DNA from: Sharpea porci
Lineage (GTDB): Bacteria > Bacillota_I > Bacilli_A > Erysipelotrichales > Coprobacillaceae
Length of the DNA stretch: 55,401 nt
NCBI RefSeq assembly: GCF_009695655.1
Contig: NZ_VUNM01000013.1
Coordinates: 1 to 55,401 of the forward strand
Direction: 5' to 3'
In this document: in pieces, positions 43,389 through 51,101 of the stretch
Layout: each line of letters starts with the position of its first letter
Numbering within the stretch: the stretch's first letter is position 1
The notes under the pieces: generated by a model
Told to the model about the DNA's origin: nothing
What the model saw: the letters and a program-made list of their open reading frames with translations, nothing else
Databases searched by the model: none
Made by a program: the position numbers and the translations under genes

Positions 43389-44021
43389 CTATTTTTTGCC
43401 TTCTATTTCATCATAGAATTCTTCTAAGTAGTTCTTCATGAACTGGTGGCGTTGATAGGCAAGTTCTTTCGCAGTGTCAGTATTCATCATATCTTTAAGA
43501 AGCAAGAGCTTCTCATAGAAGTGATTTATTGTGCTAGATTTGTGTTGGCGATAGCTTGCTTCGTCCATGTTGAGTACTGGGTTTTCATCATTGTAGAGAG
43601 GTCGGTTGTGGTTGCCGCCAAAAGTAAATGCACGGGCAATGCCAATCGCGCCAATGGCGTCAAGACGATCAGCATCCTGAACAATCTTGCCCTCAAGTGT
43701 AGAAGGGGACTTGCTTTGATTGCCCTTGAAGGAAACATCCTGAATAATCGCAATGACTTCTTCTTGTACTTTATCAATGCCATATTTATTCATCAATAAG
43801 CGGGCATTTTGATAGTTGATGCTTTGCGTTAGCTTGACATCATCGACATCATGAAGAAGAGCAGCTAAGCTGACAATTTCAAGATTGGCGTGCTCTTGTA
43901 TTGCGATATTGTAGGCAAGCTTATAGACCCGCATTGTATGGTTATAGTCATGACCGCTATAATCATTTTTAAAGAATTCTTGAAGATCGCTAAGTAAGCC
44001 ATCAAGAACTTCTTTAGTCAT
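43389..44021 (-). CDS. HD domain phosphohydrolase
   Basis: A 210-aa protein of the HD superfamily. The first metal His is in YNHTMRVYKLAYNIA, the HD pair is in AALLHDVDD, and a later Asp is in IVQDADRLDAIGAIG. It resembles YedJ/YpgQ-type nucleotide phosphohydrolases. The ATG at 44021 overlaps the end of the kinase gene by eight bases, so the two are co-translated. Substrate unknown, possibly a nucleotide. Confidence 0.9.
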   Translation of the reverse strand: MTKEVLDGLLSDLQEFFKNDYSGHDYNHTMRVYKLAYNIAIQEHANLEIVSLAALLHDVDDVKLTQSINYQNARLLMNKYGIDKVQEEVIAIIQDVSFKGNQSKSPSTLEGKIVQDADRLDAIGAIGIARAFTFGGNHNRPLYNDENPVLNMDEASYRQHKSSTINHFYEKLLLLKDMMNTDTAKELAYQRHQFMKNYLEEFYDEIEGKK

Positions 44022-44712
44022 CAAGCTGCATCCTTTCAAGCTTCAACATTAAGCTGGCATATTCATCTTCATCAATCTTGCCAATTTCAAGAAGCTTGTC
44101 ATCAATGCTTTTAAGAACTGTCTTGCGGTCTTCAAGAGAATTGACAAAGTCATATTGAGATGCATCAATGGTCATTTTTGGAGAAGCATCATAAGCTTCA
44201 TACCAAGGTGTATAGTGTTCAAGCAGGTTGATATAATAATCTCTTAATGTTGGATCGTTCTCAATCTGTTCATAATCACGACCACGCTTCTTGATATGGG
44301 CAAGCATTGTCGTGATATCAATATCAATATGCACGAGAAGATCAGGGGCTTTCTTATGGGCTGCATAAGGAAGTTCTTCCATCATGTTTTCTAACAAGTC
44401 ATCATAGACCTTGACTTCTTCTTCGTTGCAGCGCCCCATTTCAGCGTTCATATGAAAGAAGAGACTGTCTTCATAGATGGAACGATCAAGGACGTTGTTG
44501 TCGTTGGTCATGGCTTCTTTAATCATCGCAAAACGCTTATTTAAGAAATAAATCTGAAGTAGAAAGGCATAATGATTAGGATCTTTATAGAAAAGTGGCA
44601 AAATGGGATTATCGCCCACGGGTTCAAAAAATGCTTCTGTTCCAAGATGCTTGGAAACAAATGTTGTGAGATTGCTTTTACCTGCGCCAATGGCGCCAGA
44701 CATAATTATCAT
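44014..44712 (-). CDS. Deoxynucleoside kinase (dAK/dGK type)
   Basis: A 232-aa kinase of the nucleoside salvage pathway. The P-loop is MSGAIGAGKSNLT (K12), followed by FFEPVGDNPILPLFY, and the DRS motif is in VLDRSIYEDSLFF. The lid arginines are in KKRGRDYEQ. ATG 44712 follows GAAGGAG; the long hydrophobic upstream extension is rejected. It probably phosphorylates deoxyadenosine or deoxyguanosine. Confidence 0.93.
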   Translation of the reverse strand: MIIMSGAIGAGKSNLTTFVSKHLGTEAFFEPVGDNPILPLFYKDPNHYAFLLQIYFLNKRFAMIKEAMTNDNNVLDRSIYEDSLFFHMNAEMGRCNEEEVKVYDDLLENMMEELPYAAHKKAPDLLVHIDIDITTMLAHIKKRGRDYEQIENDPTLRDYYINLLEHYTPWYEAYDASPKMTIDASQYDFVNSLEDRKTVLKSIDDKLLEIGKIDEDEYASLMLKLERMQLDD

Positions 44713-44832
44713 CAATAGTTTAACTCCTTCTTTATGAAATCTTATTGAGTATAATATGTTTTGCATCATCAAACAACTAGGAAAATAAAGATTTCCTAAT
44801 TTGGGAAGTTGCTTTTTGGATAAAGTAAAGCG

Positions 44833-44841
44833 TGTTATACT
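44833..44841 (+). promoter_or_regulatory. Extended -10 promoter of the MATE gene
   Basis: TGTTATACT with TATACT at 44836-44841, 21 bases before the ATG; AGAAGG is the ribosome site. Confidence 0.5.
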
Positions 44842-44862
44842 ACAAAAGAAGAAGGTATAAGT

Positions 44863-46257
44863 ATGGATAGAAAAACACAAGAACAATATGAAAAACTTGT
44901 CTTAACACCTATTAAAGTCATTATTCCTAAGCTTGCCATTCCGACAATTATTTCCATGATGGTATCAATGATTTATAATCTTGTTGATGCTTATTTTGTG
45001 GGCAAGATTGGGACGGCGGCAGCAGCTGCTGTTGGCATTTTAATGAGTGTTCAGGCAATCTATCAGGCAATTGGCTTTATGTGTGGCCATGGTTCTGGTT
45101 CGAATATTTCTCGTCTTTTAGGACAGGGGCGTGTTCATGAAGCAAGCAATTATGCTTCGACAGCCTTCCTTATGGCCATTGTCATCACGACAATCATCAC
45201 GCTTCCAGCCCTTATTTTTATTACACCATTGATGCATATGTTAGGCTCAACGCATACAATCCTTCCTTATGCGAGAATCTATGGCTATTATATGTTGATA
45301 TGTGGGCCTGCTTTAGCAGCAAGTTGTGTCTTAAATAATATCATGCGCTATGAAGGGAAAGCGTCATTAGCGATGATTGGCTTGGTATTGGGTGGTGTCC
45401 TGAATATGATTGGTGATCCAATCTTTATGTTTGGCTTCAAGATGGGGATTCATGGGGCCGGTCTATCAACAGCTCTTTCCCAATATATTTCACTTGGGAT
45501 ACTTTTCTATATGTTTTACTCAGGTAAGACCATCAGCAAGATTTCTTATCGACATTTTCATTTACGCAAACTTGCGATTGGTAATATTGTCTCAAATGGT
45601 CTACCAAGTTTACTGCGTCAGGTGCTTAACTCTGTTTCAACGATGACACTTAATATTGCAGCCAATCCTTATGGTGATGCAGCTATTGCCGCAATGACCA
45701 TTGTCGGACGTATCGTCGCTTTCTTCGCCTCAATGATGGTCGGTATTGGCCAGGGCTATCAGCCAGTAGGTGCTTATAACTATGGTGCAAAAAAATATAA
45801 ACGTATCCGTCAGGGCTTCTATTTTACATGGGGATTAGGCGAAATACTCTTGACAATTGCAGCTATTGTCGGATTGCTTTTTTCCAAAGAACTTGTTAGT
45901 ATATTTAGAGATGATCAAGCCGTTATCGCAATTGGTGTAAGGGCATTACGTTTTCAGTGCTGTGCTTTGATTTTGCAGCCTTTAGGCATTGTCTGCAACA
46001 TGATGTTCCAGTCAATTGGAAAATCAAAAATAGCGAGCTTGCTTGCTTCACTAAGAAGTGGTCTTTACTATATTCCTGCTCTTATTATTCTACCTTTCTT
46101 CTTAGGTATGACAGGGGTAGAAATCTCGCAGTTGGTTGGTGATGCCCTGACTTTCTTGACATGTGTCCCAATTGTCATACACTTCTTTAGGCAATTGCCA
46201 AATAAGAATATCGAAACGGAGATTGATCACGCCTATCAACAAGCAAAGGGGGAATAA
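44863..46257 (+). CDS. MATE family efflux transporter
   Basis: A 464-aa protein with twelve predicted helices in two MatE halves. Segments such as KLAIPTIISMMVSMIYNLVD and YFVGKIGTAAAAAVG in the first half, and NGLPSLLRQVLNS and VGIGQGYQPVGAYNYGAKKY in the second, are typical of the NorM/DinF-like family. It exports drugs or metabolites by Na+ or H+ antiport. The YitT gene begins one base after its stop. Confidence 0.95.
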   Translation: MDRKTQEQYEKLVLTPIKVIIPKLAIPTIISMMVSMIYNLVDAYFVGKIGTAAAAAVGILMSVQAIYQAIGFMCGHGSGSNISRLLGQGRVHEASNYASTAFLMAIVITTIITLPALIFITPLMHMLGSTHTILPYARIYGYYMLICGPALAASCVLNNIMRYEGKASLAMIGLVLGGVLNMIGDPIFMFGFKMGIHGAGLSTALSQYISLGILFYMFYSGKTISKISYRHFHLRKLAIGNIVSNGLPSLLRQVLNSVSTMTLNIAANPYGDAAIAAMTIVGRIVAFFASMMVGIGQGYQPVGAYNYGAKKYKRIRQGFYFTWGLGEILLTIAAIVGLLFSKELVSIFRDDQAVIAIGVRALRFQCCALILQPLGIVCNMMFQSIGKSKIASLLASLRSGLYYIPALIILPFFLGMTGVEISQLVGDALTFLTCVPIVIHFFRQLPNKNIETEIDHAYQQAKGE

Positions 46258-46258
46258 C

Positions 46259-47131
46259 ATGCGTCGTTTTGAATTTGTCATGAAGATCCTCATCGGATTA
46301 TTATTGCTGGCACTTTCTGTTAATGTCTTTGTATTGCCTTTTGGCTTTATTTCCGGTGGGACAACTGGCTTAGGTATTATAGGCCGCTATTTCTGGCACT
46401 GGAATTTCAATATGGTTGTTACTGCTGCCAATGTCATCATGTTTATCATTGGCTTCATCGTCATGGGCAAGAAGTTTGCCGCAACAACACTCTTAGCAAC
46501 ATTCATCTATCCAGTCTTACTTGAAGTCACAAGTCGTTTTACTGACAAGATTCATCTCACCAATGATCCGCTTGTCGCCTGTGTAATGGGTGGTATTTTA
46601 GCTGGTGCAGGGATTGGCTTGGTCATTCAAAGTGGGGCAAGTACGGGTGGTATGGATATCCCGCCCATTGTTCTCAATAAGTTCTTCCATTGGCCAGTTG
46701 CTGTTGTGATGAATCTTTTTGATTTAACAGAACTCTTGTTCCAGGCTACATTTTCACCTATCACCAAAACAGTCTGTGGTATTATTATGCTTTTTACAAC
46801 AACGTTCATCATGAATCGTATTCTGACATTCGGTCATACAAGTTATCAGGTGCTTGTCATTTCAAGTCAGTATGCTGCCTTAAGAAATCTTTTCATTCAT
46901 GATCTTGATAAGGGCCTGACTCTATTAAAGGTTGAAACAGGCTATCATTTAGATGAATCTAAAGCTTTGCTTTCTGTTGTCAGCCAGAAAGACTTACATC
47001 GGCTAAGAAGCGGTGTCTATGCAATTGATCCGCATGCTTTTATGATTGTCAGCAAAGTGACTGAGGTGAGAGGTGAGAACTTTACGGACTGGACTAAAAT
47101 CAATCGAACAGAAAGATTTCTCAATTCTTAA
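46259..47131 (+). CDS. YitT family membrane protein (DUF161/DUF2179)
   Basis: A 290-aa protein with about five N-terminal helices (residues 1-165) and a C-terminal soluble DUF2179 domain (about 190-290). It begins MRRFEFVMKILIGLLLLALS and contains LPFGFISGGTTGLGIIG and QSGASTGGMDIPPI, hallmarks of the family. Function unknown. ATG 46259 follows AAGGGGGAA; it is translationally close to the MATE gene. Confidence 0.92.
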   Translation: MRRFEFVMKILIGLLLLALSVNVFVLPFGFISGGTTGLGIIGRYFWHWNFNMVVTAANVIMFIIGFIVMGKKFAATTLLATFIYPVLLEVTSRFTDKIHLTNDPLVACVMGGILAGAGIGLVIQSGASTGGMDIPPIVLNKFFHWPVAVVMNLFDLTELLFQATFSPITKTVCGIIMLFTTTFIMNRILTFGHTSYQVLVISSQYAALRNLFIHDLDKGLTLLKVETGYHLDESKALLSVVSQKDLHRLRSGVYAIDPHAFMIVSKVTEVRGENFTDWTKINRTERFLNS

Positions 47132-47133
47132 GA

Positions 47134-47163
47134 AAAAATATTGCACTTATGCAATATTTTTTT
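47134..47163 (+). terminator. Intrinsic terminator
   Basis: AAAAATATTGCA-ctta-TGCAATATTTTT with more T residues. Confidence 0.9.
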
Positions 47164-47187
47164 ATAATTCTTTTGAGGTATTGAAAA

Positions 47188-48390
47188 ATGGAAAACACAA
47201 TTGTAACACTTAAAAAAGGAGAAGGTAGATCTTTTAAACAAGGTGGTTTATGGATCTATGATAATGAAATAGAAACAATCAAGGGGAGATTCAAGAATGG
47301 ACATTTAGTCGAAGTCCATGACTACAATGACTATCCATTAGGTATTGGATATATCAACCAGAATTCTAAAATACGCGTACGTATGCTTAGCCGCAATGTG
47401 CAGCAGGAAATAAATGATGCGTTCTTTAAGATGCGTCTGTCTCACGCCTGGCAGTATCGTAAGGATACAGTTGATACATCGAGCTGTCGTATTGTCTTTG
47501 GTGAAGCGGATTTCTTGCCTGGACTTGTGATTGATAAGTTTGAAGATGTTCTTGTCATTCAGGCCTTGACTTTGGGTATGGATTTATTAAAAGAGCGTCT
47601 TGTCAATTTAATGAAGGAAGTGCTGCAAGAAGATGGCATTGTCATTCGCGGCGTCTATGAAAGAAGCGATGCAAAAGAGCGTGATAAAGAAGGCTTAAAT
47701 CGTGTGAAAGGCTTTATTGGAGAACCATTCGCGACAAAGTTTGATATTGTGGAAAATGGTGTACATTATCATATTGATGTGGAAAATGGCCAAAAGACAG
47801 GCTTCTTCCTTGATCAGAAATATAATCGTCTCGCGATGCAAAGAATTGTCAAAGATAAAACAGTCCTCGATTGTTTTACTTATATTGGTACATTTGCCTT
47901 AAACTGTGGTTATGCTGGAGCAAAGGATGTTCTTGGTGTCGATGCTAGTGATTTGGCTGTTGAACTGGCCAATGATAATGCGAAACTCAATCATCTTGAA
48001 GACAAAGTGCATTTTGAACAACATGATGTCTTTGATTTTCTTCCTGAACTTGTCGAAGAAGGAAAGAAGTTTGATGTTGTCATTCTCGATCCCCCAGCTT
48101 TCACAAAAAGCAGAAGTTCTATAAAGAATGCCATCAAAGGCTATCGTGAAATCAATCGTGAAGGCTTAAAGCTTGTCAAAGATGGTGGCTATCTTGCTAG
48201 CTGTACATGTTCCCATTTTATGGATAATGAGAATTTTGTGAAGGCGATTGAACAGGCAGCACGCTCTGTCCATAAGCGTTTACGTCAGATTGAATTTCGT
48301 CAGCAATCGCCCGATCATCCTATATTGTGGGGAGCAAGTGATTCAAGTTATTTAAAGTTTTATATCTTTCAAGTAACGGATGAAAAATAA
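47188..48390 (+). CDS. Class I SAM-dependent rRNA methyltransferase (RlmI-like)
   Basis: A 400-aa enzyme with an N-terminal PUA RNA-binding domain (1-75; GGLWIYDNEIETIKG), a linker domain and a C-terminal Rossmann methyltransferase. The SAM site is VLDCFTYIGTFALNCGYAGA. The catalytic motif IV is VVILDPPAFTKSR, and YLASCTCSHFM carries the cysteine expected for m5C methylation of 23S rRNA. The family's E. coli member methylates C1962. Start MENTIVTLKKGEG. Confidence 0.93.
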   Translation: MENTIVTLKKGEGRSFKQGGLWIYDNEIETIKGRFKNGHLVEVHDYNDYPLGIGYINQNSKIRVRMLSRNVQQEINDAFFKMRLSHAWQYRKDTVDTSSCRIVFGEADFLPGLVIDKFEDVLVIQALTLGMDLLKERLVNLMKEVLQEDGIVIRGVYERSDAKERDKEGLNRVKGFIGEPFATKFDIVENGVHYHIDVENGQKTGFFLDQKYNRLAMQRIVKDKTVLDCFTYIGTFALNCGYAGAKDVLGVDASDLAVELANDNAKLNHLEDKVHFEQHDVFDFLPELVEEGKKFDVVILDPPAFTKSRSSIKNAIKGYREINREGLKLVKDGGYLASCTCSHFMDNENFVKAIEQAARSVHKRLRQIEFRQQSPDHPILWGASDSSYLKFYIFQVTDEK

Positions 48391-48405
48391 CAAGGGGAGA
48401 TAATT

Positions 48406-48726
48406 ATGCGTCTTGATGAAATGCAACATATTCTTGGTATTTCAAATGAAAACTTTGCACGTTATCAAGAAAATGGCTTGGTACCTGTCAAAGAAAGCTA
48501 TGACCGTAAGGATTTAGAAGATCTTGAGCTTGTGACCATCCTGGATTCAACACATGAAGAAGCACAGGAAATTAAAAAGTTCTTACAAGACATCTCCGAT
48601 GATACAAAGTATCGTATCTTAAAGAAAGCACGATATTCTTATTATGAAGATATCTATCGTCAGAATGATGAAGTCAAGGTAGAAGAGAACAAGCGTTGGA
48701 AAGCAAAGCAAACTCATCAGTGGTAG
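48406..48726 (+). CDS. MerR-like winged-helix protein
   Basis: A 106-aa protein beginning MRLDEMQHILGISNENFARY, which follows the MerR DNA-recognition helix pattern with QENGLVPVKESY. The C-terminal half is charged and helical and too short for an effector domain. It starts 15 bases after the methyltransferase stop and is probably in the same operon. It may be a degenerate regulator. Confidence 0.65.
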   Translation: MRLDEMQHILGISNENFARYQENGLVPVKESYDRKDLEDLELVTILDSTHEEAQEIKKFLQDISDDTKYRILKKARYSYYEDIYRQNDEVKVEENKRWKAKQTHQW

Positions 48727-48752
48727 GCAAGCATTTCTATTTATGATATAAT
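48724..48752 (+). promoter_or_regulatory. Promoter of the amino acid ABC operon
   Basis: TATGATATAAT with TATAAT at 48747-48752 and a TG-type extension; the -35 (TAGGCA at 48724-48729, spacing 17) is weak. Confidence 0.55.
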
Positions 48753-48773
48753 GCACCAAAAGGGAGGACAAAT

Positions 48774-49559
48774 ATGAAGTTGAAAAGATTAGGGACAATC
48801 CTTTTAGCAGGATTACTAGCTATTGGATTAACAGCCTGTGGAGGCTCTTCTTCAAAGAAGGCAGATACATTTACTGTTGGTTTTGACCAGAATTTCCCAC
48901 CATTTGGCTACAAGGATGACAAAGGAAACTTTACTGGCTTTGATATTGATCTTGCGAAAGAAACAGCTAAACGCATGAACAAGAAAATTAAGCTTCAGCC
49001 AATTGACTGGGATGCTAAGGATATGGAACTTGATAGTGGGACAATTGATTGTATCTGGAACGGCTTTACGATGAATGGTCGAGAAAATAAATATACTTGG
49101 ACAAAACCCTATATGAATAACCGCCAGGTTGTTGTTGTCAAGAAAGCAAGCAAGATTGCTGGACTGAAGGACTTAGCTGGTAAGATTATGGAAGTCCAGA
49201 AAGATTCATCAGCACAATCAGCTATTGATGCTAATAAAGCATTAAAGAATTCTTTCAAAAATTATTTAAGTGTTGCGGATTACAATACAGCCATGATGGA
49301 TTTAGAAAGTGGTGCGGTTGATGCAGTAGCCATGGATGAATTTGTGGCAAAGAAACAAATTGAAGGTAAAGAAAACACATATGCTATTCTTGATGAATCT
49401 ATTTCTTCTGAACAATATGCAGTAGGTTTCAAGAAGGGCAATACAAAACTTCGTGATGAAGTTGAGAAAACGTTAATCGCTATGGTTAAAGATGGCACTT
49501 TTGCGAAGATTAGTAAGAAGTGGTTTAAAGCAGACTATGGCATTTTAAAAGCAAATTAA
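48774..49559 (+). CDS. Amino acid ABC transporter substrate-binding lipoprotein
   Basis: A 261-aa extracytoplasmic solute receptor. A signal peptide ends in the lipobox AIGLTACGGSS, with the Cys lipid-anchored. The periplasmic-binding domain begins FTVGFDQNFPPFGYKDDKGN and has FDIDLAKETAKRM, IWNGFTMNGRE and EQYAVGFKKGN, typical of polar amino acid (glutamine, cystine) receptors. GGGAGGACAA precedes the start. A terminator hairpin separates it from the permease gene. Confidence 0.94.
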   Translation: MKLKRLGTILLAGLLAIGLTACGGSSSKKADTFTVGFDQNFPPFGYKDDKGNFTGFDIDLAKETAKRMNKKIKLQPIDWDAKDMELDSGTIDCIWNGFTMNGRENKYTWTKPYMNNRQVVVVKKASKIAGLKDLAGKIMEVQKDSSAQSAIDANKALKNSFKNYLSVADYNTAMMDLESGAVDAVAMDEFVAKKQIEGKENTYAILDESISSEQYAVGFKKGNTKLRDEVEKTLIAMVKDGTFAKISKKWFKADYGILKAN

Positions 49560-49582
49560 ACCAAGCGTTGCTTGGTTTTTTT
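49558..49582 (+). terminator. Internal terminator/attenuator in the ABC operon
   Basis: AAACCAAGC-gtt-GCTTGGTTT and a T-run, located right after the binding-protein stop and 19 bases before the permease start. It would let the binding protein be made in excess over permease and ATPase. Confidence 0.88.
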
Positions 49583-49600
49583 CTAAGGGGGATATGATTT

Positions 49601-50251
49601 ATGAATTTAATGGATTTATTTGTCCAGCTAGCAGGTGGCATGGGCACAACGCTACAGATTTTCTTTCTGACGCTCATCTTTTCTTTGCCTCTTGGCCTCA
49701 TTGTCGCTTTTGGCAGAATGAGTAAACATCTCTTGCTGAAGAATATTGTGCGTGTTTATATCAGTATAATGCGTGGTACACCGCTTATGTTACAGCTTCT
49801 TGTCGTCTATTTTGGCCCATATTATATGTTTGGTATCATGATTTCCCCAATATATCGTGGTATTGCTGTTATAATTGCCTTTGCGCTTAATTATGCTGCT
49901 TATTTTGCGGAAATCTATCGTAGCGGCATTGAAAGCATGCCAAAAGGACAGTATGAAGCTGCCAAGGTTCTTGGCTATTCTAAAACACAGACATTCTTTG
50001 TCATTATTCTGCCTCAGGTTATGAAACGCATACTCCCATCACTGACAAATGAAATCATTACCCTTGTCAAAGATACATCGCTCGCATTCTCCATTGCCTA
50101 TGCTGAAATGTTTACAGAAGCCAAGGCTATTGCTGCAACAAGTCGCTCAATGATGCCATTTGTCGCAGCTGCCATTTTCTATTATATTTTCAATGCCGTT
50201 GTGGCGTTTGTCATGGAGACGATTGAAAAGAAAATGAGTTATTATGAGTAA
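49601..50251 (+). CDS. Amino acid ABC transporter permease
   Basis: A 216-aa inner-membrane subunit with about five helices. The N-terminus GGMGTTLQIFFLTLIFSLPL and the EAA loop YEAAKVLGYSKTQTFFVIIL plus LPSLTNEIITLVKDTSLAF are diagnostic of HisM/GlnP-type permeases. The family forms homo- or heterodimers; only one permease gene is present, so a homodimer is likely. The ATPase gene follows 12 bases later. Confidence 0.95.
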   Translation: MNLMDLFVQLAGGMGTTLQIFFLTLIFSLPLGLIVAFGRMSKHLLLKNIVRVYISIMRGTPLMLQLLVVYFGPYYMFGIMISPIYRGIAVIIAFALNYAAYFAEIYRSGIESMPKGQYEAAKVLGYSKTQTFFVIILPQVMKRILPSLTNEIITLVKDTSLAFSIAYAEMFTEAKAIAATSRSMMPFVAAAIFYYIFNAVVAFVMETIEKKMSYYE

Positions 50252-50263
50252 GGGAGATACTGT

Positions 50264-51034
50264 ATGAAGATATTGGATTTACAACATATTAAAAAATCAT
50301 TTGGTGACAATGAAGTCTTAAAAGATATAGATCTGACAGTAGAAGAAGGGCAGGTTGTTTCAATTATCGGTCCATCGGGCTCAGGAAAGTCAACTTTACT
50401 GAGAATTGCGACATTTTTAGAGACAATGGACGATGGTACACTTTCCTATAATGAAAAGCCTGTTGTGACTTCTGTTAATCATCATGCCAGCTATGATCAT
50501 AAAAAAGCCATTGAAGAAGCTATGAATACCTTTGGTCTCGTCTTCCAGAACTTCAACCTTTTCCCACATTTTACCGTTCTTAAGAATATCATTGATGCCC
50601 CTGTTCGCAATCAGAAACGAAATAAGCAGGAAGTTATTCAAGAGGCACGTGAGCTCTTAAAGAAGATGGGCTTGAGCGATAAGGAAAATGCCTATCCCTG
50701 TGAACTCTCCGGTGGACAGCAGCAACGTGTTTCCATTGCTAGAGCGCTAGCCTTAAAGCCAAAAATCCTCTTCTTTGATGAACCTACAAGTGCCCTTGAT
50801 CCAGAACTGACATTGGAAATCTTAAAGGTCATCAAAGAACTCGCAAAAGAAAAGATGACAATGGTTATCGTTACACATGAAATGCAGTTTGCGCGAGATG
50901 TCAGTGATGTGATTGTCTTTATGGATAAAGGTGTCATTGTTGAAAAGACAACACCGGAAAAGATGTTTACAAGTGACAACGAACGTACGAAAGCGTTCTT
51001 AGGTAAATATTATGATCAACAGGAAACACATTAG
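50264..51034 (+). CDS. Amino acid ABC transporter ATP-binding protein
   Basis: A 256-aa ATPase of the GlnQ/HisP type. Walker A is GPSGSGKST, the Q-loop is in [13 protein letters not shown], the signature is LSGGQQQR, Walker B is [12 protein letters not shown], and the H-loop is IVTHEMQFA. All catalytic residues are present. Its TAG stop lies in the loop of the terminator. Confidence 0.96.
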   Translation: MKILDLQHIKKSFGDNEVLKDIDLTVEEGQVVSIIGPSGSGKSTLLRIATFLETMDDGTLSYNEKPVVTSVNHHASYDHKKAIEEAMNTFGLVFQNFNLFPHFTVLKNIIDAPVRNQKRNKQEVIQEARELLKKMGLSDKENAYPCELSGGQQQRVSIARALALKPKILFFDEPTSALDPELTLEILKVIKELAKEKMTMVIVTHEMQFARDVSDVIVFMDKGVIVEKTTPEKMFTSDNERTKAFLGKYYDQQETH

Positions 51035-51048
51035 TTTCCTGTTTTTGC
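51018..51048 (+). terminator. Intrinsic terminator overlapping the ATPase gene end
   Basis: AACAGGAAAC (51018-51027), loop acatta, GTTTCCTGTT (51034-51043), then TTT. The TAG stop spans the loop and the first base of the second arm. Confidence 0.88.
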
Positions 51049-51078
51049 ACATTGCTGTTAGAAAAGGTGCTGATTCGT

Positions 51079-51084
51079 TATAAT
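51079..51084 (+). promoter_or_regulatory. -10 element for the ABC exporter pair
   Basis: GTTATAATC with TATAAT at 51079-51084, 17 bases before the ATG; GAGGAG lies between. No clear -35. Confidence 0.45.
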
Positions 51085-51101
51085 CGTGTTGAGGAGTATT
51101 T

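Noticed and set aside
44713-44886. N-terminal extension of the deoxynucleoside kinase
   Set aside because: The kinase P-loop normally lies within the first 20 residues; the extension overlaps the divergent MATE promoter and start.
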